Notes: generated from the sequence alone by a model not told the origin. A DNA stretch of 64,000 nt from Sialis fuliginosa (GCA_961205875.1 OY540821.1:1054001-1118000), one strand, 5' to 3'. Shown: positions 34,661 through 45,415, counted from the stretch's first letter. A program made the numbers and translations.

Positions 34661-36011
34661 CATGGCTCCAAACATTTTCGGAACACTTATGGCATACATT
34701 CGTGTATTATTTACTTTATTTTATTTATTATTATTAAATGTTTTGTAACTAATTTTTTTTAAACGAATTCCTTTTATACCATTGATTGTTTATCAATAAC
34801 CTGTACGTATGGTGTCTCTCTTAAATAAATTCCACATAACTATTGTCATTGTATATAATTAATAAATAAAATAAAATAACCTTATAAAAAACAGTTATTA
34901 TGACTATATGTCGATAAAATATTTAAATAGACTTCTAGCAAGGGCGAAGTAGCGACGGGGGGAGGGGGGGGGGTTATATGACGAAGTAAGTAAAATACGT
35001 CACCCATTTCCTGGTTCTGTCTTGACATCTTAGAGAGTGTAAAAATTAACATATAAAATACCCGACAAAATGCAACGTTGTAGAAAAAAAAAGTAAAAAT
35101 CTATATTTCGAGTATTGCGAACTGAATACAAAATAACCCCTCGGAAATGCACCCTTACGTGCACATTATACCCCCTAACAAGGGGGCTGAAATATACAGT
35201 ATAGAGTTGCATTTCAATGCATTTTGTTTCTTACATTATTTATACATGTTTCTATCAACAGAGATAGGAAATAGCAATATCGTGTAATATTATCATTACT
35301 TCTCACTTTATTGTTACGATAAAGTATAAGTGGTCAATACTAGAATGAGAGGGATTGTAAATGTCGCATGGATTTTATATTATCTGTCTTTGTTTTCTGG
35401 TTTCGTAATTGTTGTCAAATATTTTGAATCATTTATAATATGGTGTTAGTAAGAGATACATTGCTAGTATTATATGAATAGTGCATATGCTATTTCATGT
35501 TAGTGTAACATTTCAGTTCAATGACAGTTAAACTAAAACGTGCTACGGAACAGGGCTGGTTTTAGTTCAATTTCAAATTATTGTTTTTATTTACAAATAA
35601 TAGAATGTAAAAATTTCGGGTACGGGTGGAAAAAAAAGTATCTTGTTTGGCTACATAGTACTTTGGAGCTACAAATTACATAAACTTAAGAGAGTTCGTT
35701 ATATAGTCTAGTACTATAGTATTTACGTTTTAAAATTTCAAATAATTTTAATTAATAATATTTTTTCAAATATTTAATACAACATATAATTTAAGCACTA
35801 TATTAATTATTGTAATAAAATTTTTTTTAATAAAATTAAATAAATTATAAACAATACCTTAAGGTTTTTTTCTTGGCACAATTCATGGTATTATGTGTAA
35901 TTTTCATATATCAATTTAGATTTTGCAGATAGTAAATTTAAAATTACAGAATTTGCAGCTTTTGATATCTTTGGTGGTGCACACTTATGTTCTTTTTCAA
36001 TATCACCACTT
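34661..36011. other. Unassigned
   Basis: No gene is recognised. A G-rich homopolymer run at about 34957-34974 follows gggcgaagtagcgacgg, which resembles a hAT MITE end. Confidence 0.25.
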
Positions 36012-36378
36012 AAACGTCAAAAATTTATTAGAAAAAGTAATCAAAACTTAAACCAAAAACAGACATTTTTAAGAAATCAAATTTGGTATACAGTATACCG
36101 TGTGGGGGTTGCAAAAATATATACGTAGGTAATACATCACAAAAACTTATCAATAGAATAACACAACATAAATCAGACACAAGATTAAAACCAACATCCA
36201 CAGCATTAGCAGTACATACAAATAGTACAGGACATATTTTTGATAATAAACAAACTAAAATTTTAGATAATGAAAGATATAAAGCTAAACGTTACATTTC
36301 AGAAATGTTACACATAAAAAGAAACAACAACACAATTGACTTAAACTAAAATATACACCTTAACCACAATAAACCAAT

Positions 36379-36427
36379 GTCACTCGACACGTGTTTCGAC
36401 TTCACAAGAAGTCCTCATCAGGAGCCT
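36379..36427 (-). ncRNA. Hammerhead ribozyme motif, minus strand (intact core)
   Basis: Read on minus, ggctc is followed by CTGATGAG, a 6-bp stem with a TTGT loop (GACTTC/GAAGTC), then CGAAAC, a short self-complementary ACACGTGT stem, GTC, and gagtgac. The ctc and gag around the core can pair as stem I. All conserved hammerhead positions I can check (CUGANGA, GAAA, NUH) are present. Stem III is very short, as in PLE and retrozyme ribozymes, which often cleave best as dimers. Confidence 0.7.
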
Positions 36428-36454
36428 AACAGTTCCAGACTGATACAAACTGTT

Positions 36455-36503
36455 AGGCTCCTGATGAGGACTTCTTGTGAAGTCGAAGCACGTGTCGAGT
36501 GAC
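36455..36503 (+). ncRNA. Hammerhead ribozyme motif, plus strand (GAAA changed to GAAG)
   Basis: Same motif in the right arm: CTGATGAG, stem II GACTTC-TTGT-GAAGTC, then CGAAGC in place of CGAAAC, then acgtgtc. The A-to-G change lies in the conserved GAAA, so this copy is expected to be impaired while its inverted partner is not. Confidence 0.65.
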
Positions 36504-36891
36504 ATTGGTTTATTGTGGTTAAGGTGTATATTTTAGTTTAAGTGACTAGAAACCACAGTTTCTCCGTTTTTCCAGTAACACAATTGACAAAAAAACTGAC
36601 ATATCCACATTATCTACTATTTACAAAACAATTTTAAATAATTAATATATTCTGTCGTTAATTTTCTTATTTTAAAATCAGTTTTTTCGTTCCTTAGTAA
36701 CTATTTGAGTTACTAAGAGATTTGTTATTTTTTCAAACTTTTCCGTAGTCACATGAATATTGTTGAGATAACGACATCGTTCTCACATTTTGATCTTTAA
36801 TAATAGGTATATTTTCTGAATTTTTATTTTAAGATATTAATATTTTTCTTTATATTAATTGTATTTAATTGTTATTTATTATATTTTAGCC

Positions 36892-36920
36892 TGATGATGA
36901 TTCTGTGAATCAAAAGCTTG
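36892..36920 (+). ncRNA. Degenerate hammerhead core of the host PLE
   Basis: CTGATGATGATTCTGTGAATC forms the conserved CUGAUGA plus stem II (GATTC/GAATC). It is followed by AAAAGC where GAAA would be needed. It sits just inside the right 31-bp repeat, where PLE pseudo-LTR ribozymes lie. It looks like a decayed ribozyme of a different PLE family from the insertion. Confidence 0.5.
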
Positions 36921-37242
36921 CGCGATTACTTTTTCTAATAAATTTTTGACGTTTAAACAATTAATTTGTGTTTATTTCATATATTAACGTCACTATATTA
37001 TATTTATAAATTAATTATTATATTATATTACATTATTGTTAATATTATATAATAAATAGGGTTGTAGAAAAAGTATTGTGTGTTTGTTAGTCGTGCGAAA
37101 AACTGCTATTTTACACCCTTGTTACACAAATAACTATTTTATGATACTTATATATTTTTTTTTTGTTTTAGGTATGTACCAAATATTATGTCCACGCTGC
37201 CGTACTATTGTAAGTATGTATAGGTATAGTATAGATAACAAA

Positions 37243-37440
37243 CGAGTTGGAAAATACCGATTATACGATTATAAAATATCGGTATGGAGAACCATACGTG
37301 ACTTCCATGTTCTTTAATATATTTTTAAATAATTTTTAATATATGAGAAATTTCAATGGGATTTGTCAGAAATAAACTCACCTTTGTATAAATAATGTCC
37401 TAATGTCAAAAACATAATACACATTCTAGTCCAAGTAAAT
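37243..37440 (+). repeat. Repeat family F fragment
   Basis: Contains aaatatcggtatggagaacc, tgacttccatgttctttaat and aatgtcaaaaacataatac, shared with 20433-20620 and 43225-43470. The open frame 37078-37317 merely overlaps it. Confidence 0.6.
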
Positions 37441-37450
37441 TAGATATTTT

Positions 37451-39624
37451 AGAAGAACAAATTCATAAAGTTTTGATACTTTGTCCACGAACTCTTAGTA
37501 GGGTTTGAAATAAGAGCCCAAAAAGTTCCCACCTAAATCGTGGATGGAACATCCCCTTTCACGTAAAAAACTACCCCCGGAATGAAATTTATTCCAGTTT
37601 TTCCCATTTTGCATCCGAACCACCGTTCGGAGAAAAAAATATTACAGGAATTAAAGATTCTACATAAAATTCTACGTAAAAAATGTCATGTGCACTATTC
37701 GGTTAATTCCCAGCCTACTCTCGCAATCGTTGCTCAAAGTGAAGGGTAGTTTTGGGAACGCAGCGAAAAATCGGCGTAACAATAGTTTTCAACGTACATA
37801 TTTCAAAAACGGCTGATTTTACGTAAAAAATAATTATGATAAAAATTATGGAACTTTATCTTCTCTATGAGATCCATGCACCACGAATTTTTTTCAAACG
37901 TTTTTCATTGACTTTTTTTGCTCTTTTTCACAAACGTACATTTCATATTTTGAGCTCTTTTCCATACAACCCATTGAGTACAGCTTTTAACAAACTTTAA
38001 TTTAGTGGTTTACCCTCGTAAGTCTATTCCACTAAGTTTTGTATATTTTTATTGATTTTATGTTGGCTTCTTGGATTAATTCCTCTTCGGTTGACGAATT
38101 TAGACAACCTTCTCTATGGTAGTTGAAATACAAGGTTAAGCAGCGCAAACCAATTTTAATACAGCCGGATTGTTTCCAGCAACCCACTTGACAGTTCTGG
38201 TTTAAAATTTTGAAGATGTAAGGTAGACATTGTGCCTCTGTAGTGAAAATAAATGATAAAATGTTGTTCGTTTTCATTTTAACCCCATTTTGTAGCACCT
38301 ATGATAACTGTCTGTAAAGATTTAGTTTGGTAAAATACCCAATAGGAATGTTGTTGATAAACTGCATGTATCGATGAGATAAAATTATGGCATATTTCCA
38401 TTGGACAACCAACTTATGAAACGAACTAATTTTTTGTGGATTTAAATATATTTCCTTTCGTGAAACTTTCTATAATATTTTTCTTCCGAACCGTCATTCG
38501 AAGAAAAAAATATAGTAAGAATTAAATATTCTATATAAAATTCTGCGTAAAAAATGTGATATGCTCTATTCGGCTAATCCCCAGCCTACTCTCGCAATTG
38601 AAGCTCAAAGTGAAGGGAAGTTTTGAGAACGAAGCGAAAAATTTGCATAACAAGATTTTTCACCGTAAATATTTTCGTAACGGTGAACTTAACGTAAAAA
38701 ATTATTATTATAAAAATTATAGAACTGAATCTCTTCTATGAGATTCATGAGCTACGATTTTTATTTCAAACGTTTTTCATTGATTTTTTGGCTTTTTTTC
38801 ACAAATGTACATTGTACACTCCATTTTTTTTACAAAATATAATACAATTTAAACAAACGATGCGTCCTTTTGAGATATTGTGAAAAAATACCGATTTTGA
38901 GGTACTATCTTTTTACCTTCCACACGATTTTGATGATTTTTATATGGGATCATCTACTAGTCAGAACCAACAAAGAAAGTTTCATTAAAATCGGTCCAGT
39001 GGTTCTTGAGTTAAGCGTGCGACAAAAATTCAAGGGACAGGCACACATACACATACGCACACACATAGAAACATATTTTACCATATTTTGATGATAATTT
39101 TTACTAAAAAATCATCTTCATGTAAAATAATAGAATGCGCGTTTGTGAAAAAGAGCAAAAAAAATCAATGAAAAACGTTTGAAAAAATTCGTGGTGCATG
39201 GATCTCAAAGAGAAGATAAAGTTCCATAATTTTTATCATAATTATTTTTTACGTAAAATCAGCCGTTTTGGAAATATGTATGTTGAAAACTATTGTTACG
39301 CCGATTTTTCGCTGCGTTCCCAAAACTACCCTTCACTTTGAGCAACGATTGTGAGAGTAGGCTGGGAATTGACCGAATAGTGCACATGACATTTTTTACG
39401 TAGAATTTTATGTAGAATCTTTAATTCCTGTAATATTTTTTTCTCCGAACAGTGGTTCGGATGCAAAATGGGAAAAACTGGAATAAATTTCATTCCGGGG
39501 GTAGTTTTTTACGTGAAAGGGGATGTTCCATCCACGATTTAGGTGGGAACTTTTCGGGCTCTTATTCCGAACCTTACTGAGAGTTTGTGGAGAAAGTATC
39601 AAAACTTTATAATTTTTTTCTTCT
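37451..39624. mobile_element. 2.2-kb foldback element with ~486-bp arms
   Basis: Left arm 37451-37936 and right arm 39139-39624 are near-identical inverted repeats (agaagaac… / …ttcttct ends; inner ends at cgtttgtgaaaaagagc). A third, more diverged copy of the arm lies between them in direct orientation (38470-38810). The centre also holds a family-B-like GACA-core module (38865-39062). A minus-strand frame of 88 codons at 38032-38298 is unrecognised. No target duplication is evident. Confidence 0.75.
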
Positions 39625-39673
39625 ATTTGGCGAATTTTAATCTAAATACCGTGGACTATTCGTAGAATAACTA

Positions 39674-39784
39674 TACTCTATTTCATTTAAGAATGCGGTA
39701 GTTGCTGTGGTTTTTGACGGTAAAATGCACGATTCGTACCGTCAAAACCCTGGCAACCTCTGCATTCTTAAATGAAATAAAGTA
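39674..39784 (+). mobile_element. 111-bp MITE, TACTC ends, TA target
   Basis: Same element and same host position as 20320-20430: flanked by gaataacTA on the left and TAtttga on the right. Nearly the whole length is an inverted repeat. Confidence 0.75.
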
Positions 39785-39786
39785 TA

Positions 39787-40302
39787 TTTGAATTAAGTTG
39801 CATTTGTTTCCAAGGCAACATAAATTTATGACATATTAATTTGTATTTAATATTAAAATTTTGAAGGTGGTTTTTACCCCTTCAATAGCTGTTTAGGCAC
39901 GTACAAATAGTAAATGTCCCTATGGTTCAATTGAACTACAAATGTACCAAGTCTTATCAAAATTAGTGAGATAATACTCGCAACGTTCACTTTTTAGACG
40001 AAAATAGTTACAAAATTTCGAATATATCTAAAACCGCTAATCCGATTAGCACCAAAATCAATAGGTCTGGAGTACTCACTGAGATAAATATTTTCCCCAA
40101 AAAGAATTCACATCGGTACATTTTTACATTAGTTATCATGAACGAAAGAAAATTCTACATCCAGACACACAGACACACGCACAGCCGCCATGCGGAAATT
40201 AACTTTTCTTTAAGTTAGTACATTCAGAATCTGTCATTATCTCGGACACGACTTTTCGATGGTATTACAATACTTCCATTTCTTTCAGAACATGGAAGTA
40301 AA
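39787..40302 (+). repeat. Repeat family F copy
   Basis: Runs from ttgaattaagttgcatttgt through gtttaggcacgtacaaat, a tccgattagcaccaaaatca string and a degenerate gacacac core. It ends in the hairpin-like cttccatttctttcagaacatggaag. It matches 43480-44000 closely. Non-coding. Confidence 0.7.
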
Positions 40303-40458
40303 TAGCAATAAATTTAATCCGGTACTGTTCTACCAATTCGGCTATTAATATCTGTAGAAAAAAACAACATGCGGCCAGCACAAGGTGCGCGCATATACAC
40401 GTCTCTCTCTATGCGTGCACGACGGCCAATGTATGTACCAAACCCTAATATACACAAC

Positions 40459-40468
40459 GCGCATGCGC
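40459..40468. promoter_or_regulatory. NRF-1/Ewg-type palindrome in a GC-rich island
   Basis: GCGCATGCGC, followed by A, is the perfect consensus of the NRF-1 (Drosophila Ewg) binding site. It lies in the most GC-rich stretch nearby (about 40365-40470), 455 bp upstream of the candidate start codon at 40923. This suggests the core promoter of the gene to the right. There is no clear TATA box; a dispersed or Inr-type start is more likely. Confidence 0.45.
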
Positions 40469-40922
40469 AGTTAATACAAACTAGCAATGTTTCGTGAATT
40501 AACTTAGTATACATGACTCAATGTTGGAGTAAATTCGTACTTTATAGTGGGGTTAGGATATTCGTGATTTAAAATAGAACAAAATGTGAATTAAAACATT
40601 GTTTATATTAACCGGTAATAAACATTGTTTGCGATCAATCAATTTGTAATATATTAGTGCCAGTGTGTTTATTTTAACAAGTGCCATTTTGAAGTTTCTT
40701 TTTCGGTTTGTTTCGAATCATATTGTGTTATGTTTGTGTGTGACATTTAAAAGAATTATATAATTTTATGTATGTATGTGATTGTTGCATTTATTAATTA
40801 TTCGTTTATTCTAGTGACAAGTGAGTTTATTATGTAATAAATAATATATTGTGAACAGTATAAAATGTAATAACTTCATGTATTAAAATAGTGTTAATTG
40901 GAAATTTAACACAATAAAGAAA

Positions 40923-41096
40923 ATGGATTCGTGTTTCCCGCCTTTGGCAGCACTGAGTCTGCGGGAAACGCGGAAAACTACGACCGGAAGCGGATGTAAT
41001 ACGAACAGACATAGTACAGATGCATTAGACAGCAAAATTGAAATTTTGCAAGATTTAGATCTGTATTATATTAGGCAAATTGCTCATAATCTCAAG
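40923..41096 (+). CDS. Candidate first coding exon of an unrecognised host gene
   Basis: This 58-codon exon starts at ATG 40923 in a good context (aaagaaaATGG). It begins MDSCFPPLAALSLRETRK, continues with a Thr/Ser/Gly-rich stretch and ends in an amphipathic segment (KIEILQDLDLYYIRQIAHNL) before AAG|gtaata, a phase-0 splice donor. Codon use and composition differ from the surrounding repeats, and the sequence is single-copy in the window. Upstream there is a relatively repeat-poor leader (40500-40922) and a GC-rich island with an NRF-1/Ewg-type site. No second exon can be found to the right, so a long repeat-filled intron is inferred. I do not recognise the protein. The C-terminal segment looks like the start of a helical or coiled region. 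It could still be a chance open frame. Confidence 0.45.
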
Positions 41097-41616
41097 GTAA
41101 TATATATGACACTATTTGCTATTTTTTCCATATATTCTAGGAAATGTTATTTGTTATTTTGATATGTCATCGATTTAACAGAAGATATGATCATTGAATA
41201 ATTTAACCATTCTAGAGCCAATGTCACAATGAGTGGAAAAATTATAAGCATTTTAAAAAATTTCATTTTTTTTTTAAATTTAAGATTGTCGAAATTTTAA
41301 ATAAATAAACCAATAAATTATTTCTTGTATTTTAAAAAACGCGATTTTTATACTCACAATCGCAGTACTGAATACAGAGAGATCTCTTCTAGATAGAAAT
41401 ACTGCCATTTATTATCATTTTAAATTTTAAAGATTTTTGACATTTGAAAAAAATGGAACAATACTTATTAAATTATTTCTTCAAATTTTCAAAACATGAT
41501 TTTTTAGTCAATGTACTCAGTAGTGTTAAATCCAGAGGGGGCACTTTCTCTCGAAATCCCCCTCCCCTTTCGGTTATATATATTATTTAATCCAATACAA
41601 ATCAATATAAAAAATA
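41097..41616 (+). other. Likely start of a long intron
   Basis: Begins with the GTAATATATATG donor. It is AT-rich, with a short degenerate duplication around 41250-41480 (aattatttctt…aaattt) and no further exon that I can recognise. Confidence 0.3.
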
Positions 41617-42090
41617 TTGACAAGTAAATGTACAGTGCTTCCTCGTGCTAAATTCACCAAAGTTAGTTAATTATTTACAATTAAAATAAAAACCGATAAA
41701 AAATATTAGCTCGAATTTTTTTTAAGACGCACCTGATTATTTTTTAATATATTTTTAATTTTTGGACAATTTCAATCTAAATCTAAATTTATGCAAACGT
41801 CAAAATGACATTTAATATGTCCAGGCAAATATCAATTTAAAAAAAAAAAAAACACGATTTGTTAAAGCAAATTGAGATAAATCTTTCTATGGGAATATTT
41901 TACAACAAACATTGTAGACCCATATTATAGGAAATTGAATGATCTACAAAAAAACGTAACATGTATCGTTTTTGAGATATTTTGAAAAAATATATAAATA
42001 TATACAATTTTGAAATCGGAGAACAATTTTTTTGTCTCATTTTAAAACGATCACAAAGCTTCTCGTATCTTCGATATTGCGAGGAAGCAA
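41617..42090 (+). repeat. Repeat family B, internally deleted
   Basis: The outer ends are present (gacaagtaaatgtacagtgc and ttgcgaggaagcaa). The middle with the GACA core is missing. Confidence 0.65.
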
Positions 42091-42096
42091 GTTTGT

Positions 42097-42859
42097 CTAA
42101 GGTAGTGGCACCAGTCTTGGCAAGAACTCCAGTAATGGACAGTTTTTAATTAAATGTACTATATAATAAACATAGGTATTGGAAATGTCAATTTTATTAA
42201 TTCGAAATCCCCCCCCCCCCTACACAAGGAGTAAACACTAGATTTAACCTTGAATGCTCTGTGAATGCATAATATTTGAATCTTGAAATAAGGTACTGGC
42301 ACCAGTTATGGCCGCTATAAGAGCAAGGTTTACTGTTTTTATGATTCTTTTTTGTAATTCTCATGAACTCATATTACTAATAAAACAAGTAACTCTTTAT
42401 TTAATCCATTTAATTACTAAAGTCTGCAAATATACATAGTTTGTTTTTTTAATTTATAGCCTTTTATTTTGTTTATGTTTCTCTTCAGTAATGGATAAAG
42501 TAAAACCAGTAATGGGCACGCAGTGATGGACACTTGCTAATGATTACAAAATGATAAGTACTACGACACAAAAGATATAAATTATATCAAATTTGAAACA
42601 ATGTAAAGCAGTTGCTATGATAATATAATAATTAATAAATAAATTATACTAATAATTAGTTTAAATGTCCACCATTTTGACACCTATTGGTCGATTGTCA
42701 TCAAATCACGCTGTAAGACAGTTAAATGTATATAGATTAATATTCAGAAATGGTAGTAATCAAATATCAACAAATATTTCTAAGTCAGTACATACATTTA
42801 ATTGAAAAATAACCATTACTGGGGTCATATCCATTACTGGTGTCAGTATCTTACTACTG
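42097..42859 (+). mobile_element. TIR-like element with CAGTAATGG repeats
   Basis: The left end taaggtagtggcaccagtct and the right end (complement of cagtagtaagatactgacac) are imperfect inverted repeats. The motif ccagtaatgg or its complement recurs at 42131, 42487, 42509, 42816 and 42833. A second partial copy is at 58070-58260 (taaggtactggcaccagtct). Confidence 0.5.
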
Positions 42860-43224
42860 TAAATTTCAGTTTAATTCTTCTATTTCTGTTGATATTATTG
42901 ACAGAATTCTAGTAAATGCAGTCTTGTTGCATGCTATCTGAAAATAAAGATTTAAATGTACGATACAGGCGAACAGAAAAAACTCATAGATAAAGAATTT
43001 ACAACGTTATCGTGTTTGTTTGTATATTTTTTTGTGGTAAAACTAATCATATTAATTAAATTCCTATATGTATTTTTTTCCTTTTGACATGCAATTTTTT
43101 AATCAAATATGTGTGTAGAAAGAAATAAACCATATATTTTTACAAATTTGAAACTCGATTCAAACTTTATAACATAAACATGAAATCTCGCAAATTAATG
43201 AAAATAGCATGCATTGTACATTCT

Positions 43225-44090
43225 AAAATATCGGTATGGAGAACCATACATGACTTCCATGTTCTATCTATCTTTTTAAATAATTTTTAAATATACATTT
43301 TTTAATTTTAAATATTTTATTTATATAACCTACTACTATGAATATACATATCGTAATACATTAAAAAAACATATATACTTACAACGGTTACAGCTCTTTT
43401 TGCCATTTGTACATAAATATTAGTTTTCTAATGTCAAAAACATAATTCACATTCGTAGAAAAACTAATTTGACAATTTGAATTTAGTTGCATTTGTTTCC
43501 AAGGCAACATGAATTAATGACATATTAGTATTTAAAATTCAAATTTTAAGTGTGTTTTTCATCCCTTTAATGGCTGTTTAGGCACGTACAAATAATAAAT
43601 GTCCCTTAGATTCAATTGAACTGCAAATGTACCAAATCTTATCAAAATTAGTGAGATAATACTCGCAATATTCATTTTTTGACGAAAAAAGTTACAAAAT
43701 TTCGAATATTTCCAAAACCACTTATCCGATTAGCACCAAAATCAATAGGTCTGGAGTACTCACTGAGACAAATATTTTCCCCAAAAATAATTCAGATCGG
43801 TGCATTTTTACAGTAGTTATCGTGAACGAAAAAAAAATCTACATCCTGACAGACAGACACACGCACAGCCGCCATGCGGAAATTAACTTTTCTTTACGTT
43901 TTGAAGTTAGTACAATCAGAATTGGTCATTTTCTCGGACACGATTTTTCGATGGTATTACAATACTTCCATTTCCTTCGGAAGTAAAATGTGTATTATTC
44001 GCATTAGGAATAATAGAATACTAATATTCATAATACAAAGCGAGTTTTATTTCTGACAAATTCCATTAAAAGTTTGTATATACATATTAA
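43225..44090 (+). repeat. Repeat family F, longest copy and MITE empty site
   Basis: Contains the left part (ggtatggagaaccatacatg), a caaaaacataattcacattc stretch, then the uninterrupted cgtagaaaaactaatttgac. This corresponds to the insertion point of the 111-bp MITE in the other copies. It continues through the gtctggagtactcactgag region to the cttccatttccttcggaag end. A gacagacagacac core lies at 43848-43860. Confidence 0.7.
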
Positions 44091-44091
44091 A

Positions 44092-44515
44092 ATATCTGCC
44101 TTGGGAACCACGGGACTTTCTTATACGTAATCCTAACAGTGAATAGTGAACGTGATTCTTATTTTATTAAGACATTTTTGACTGACTAATAAAATAGAAT
44201 AAAATGAATGGGACATAAACTATAGATAATATTATTCTTTATATTATACATCAAATGAATTTTTTTGAACGTAATAACTGAAAACGGATGTTTACTCTTG
44301 TAAATTTTTGAATTTTCGAATTATTTTTGAAATAAGAAAAAAATGTTTTAGATAACAAATGTCGAGTATGTTATTATCTATCATTTATTCCTCTTACATT
44401 TTTTCCCAACATTTATGATTTAGCCAGAAAGAATTTTTTTATGTAATTATTTAACACACACTGTTTATTCTCAGTATTACGTATAAGAAAGTCCCATGAC
44501 ACTCATGGCAGATAT
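44092..44515. mobile_element. Family C element with both inverted ends
   Basis: Starts aaaatatctgccttgggaac and ends with the complement (…agtcccatgacactcatggc agatattt). The terminal inverted repeats are about 60 bp with some mismatches. It shows that family C is a TIR element rather than a LINE fragment. Internally deleted. Confidence 0.6.
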
Positions 44516-44516
44516 T

Positions 44517-44895
44517 TCTCCTCTGTTATGAACCATTTGAATTATAATAAAAAAAAATTTTCTTCAAAAATTACGAAAAAATTAATAGAACATAAATTAT
44601 AGATATTGATATTACCTATAATTTTTAACTTGACCATTTTTCTCTATTTCGCACTGTTTCAGAGTAATTCGAAAAATTCAAAAATCGACGTAGGTAAACA
44701 TCCGTATCCGGTTGAAAGATCGTTTTAAAAAATAAGACGTTTTCTTCCCAGACAAAAATTAATCTTAAATATAAAATTTCATCCTTCTACGATTTGCTGT
44801 ATTTGAGTTACAGCGCTTACAGACCGACAGACAGGCACACAGATATCATGGCGAAAATAGTCAGAATGGATTCAGGGAAGGTCAAAATAGATAAT
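44517..44895 (-). repeat. Family C interior fragment
   Basis: Begins tcctctgttatgaaccattt and runs through cgacgtaggtaaacatccgt and the acagaccgacagacag core to aggtcaaaatagataat. This is the same part as in 9950-10350. Confidence 0.65.
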
Positions 44896-45415
44896 AATAA
44901 TAATAATTTTCTCAATGAAAAATGTACATAATATGCGTTGTAAAAACATAGCGCAGAAAATTAAAATTACATTTAATTAAATGTATTATGCTTGGTTCTG
45001 TTAATAATATGACAGTTTGTTAATGGAGCATTTGATAATATCGGGTGTTAGTGTAGTTATATTCTATTTTAATATGAAGATATAAGTATCAACAATCTCA
45101 TGACGTGTTAATAATTTAATTGAAATAAATTGGTACATATACCATACAGTTTTATTTAAGCTAGTTTCTTTTTTACTACTTTTATTTAGCTACAAAGTGA
45201 GTAACAATGTTTCATTATCTGGTTTTATTATTATCTGTTGTCATTTCCCCTACATCAACAGATATCAACTTGTTTCGGATCACTAAAATGTGCTTGTTAC
45301 ATTTTTATATCTATCGATTTGACATTTGCTTGATTAAATGGATTGAAAAAGAAATTGGTGCACGGAGAAAAATATTTCATAAAAATTACTCAACATTTAA
45401 GCGTCGATTACATTG
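44896..45415. other. Unassigned; short secreted-looking frame
   Basis: A frame at 45207-45416 starts with a hydrophobic segment (MFHYLVLLLSVVISPTS) that could be a signal peptide but has no other recognisable feature. It ends at the hairpin at 45416. The rest is AT-rich. Confidence 0.2.

Larger units (their letters stand above)
36341..36576. mobile_element. 236-bp palindromic hammerhead-bearing insertion (PLE-derived, retrozyme-like)
   Basis: The insertion is bounded by a perfect 12-bp direct repeat, AACACAATTGAC at 36329-36340 and 36577-36588. It consists of two near-identical inverted arms (36341-36434 and 36448-36541), a 13-bp centre and a 35-bp single-copy tail. Each arm carries a hammerhead-type sequence, on opposite strands. 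The arms have the composition of PLE pseudo-LTRs, so this may be a minimal non-autonomous PLE mobilised by PLE machinery. There is no coding sequence. I infer retrotransposition from the duplication length and the interrupted codons; the mechanism is not shown directly. Confidence 0.75.
36041..36645 (+). pseudogene. PLE GIY-YIG endonuclease domain, interrupted
   Basis: The reading frame is open from the codon after a TAA at 36038 and shows the PLE linker (…FKKSNLVYSIPCGGCKNIYV…). This is followed by Y-V-G-N-T-S, R-I-T-Q-H-K, the A-L-A-V-H…T-G-H-I-F-D segment and the E-R-Y-K-A-K-R-Y-I-S-E-M block, the usual order in PLE endonuclease domains. The first Y is in VYSI and the second in IYVG, where the canonical pair would stand. 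The reverse transcriptase is entirely missing, so this is not an active copy. After …NNTID the frame runs into the 236-bp insertion and stops at 36347. Beyond the insertion and its 12-bp duplication, the same frame resumes with KKTDISTLSTIYK… and ends at TAA 36643-36645. The endonuclease would nick target DNA for target-primed reverse transcription. Confidence 0.8.
36012..36954 (+). mobile_element. 5'-truncated Penelope-like element (PLE)
   Basis: This retroelement encodes a reverse transcriptase plus GIY-YIG endonuclease in full-length copies; only the GIY-YIG C-terminus survives here (36041 onward). It is bracketed by a perfect 31-bp inverted repeat, aaacgtcaaaaatttattag… at 36012-36042 and its complement at 36924-36954. 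This is consistent with the inverted pseudo-LTR pieces that flank PLE copies. Near the right end lies a degenerate hammerhead core (36892-36920). The C-terminal codons are split by a 236-bp insertion at 36341-36576. Confidence 0.8.

Noticed and set aside
40314-40514. Minus-strand open frame over the GC-rich island
   Set aside because: Probably a chance frame in GC-richer promoter-like DNA; it contains the NRF-1-type palindrome and has no protein-like pattern.
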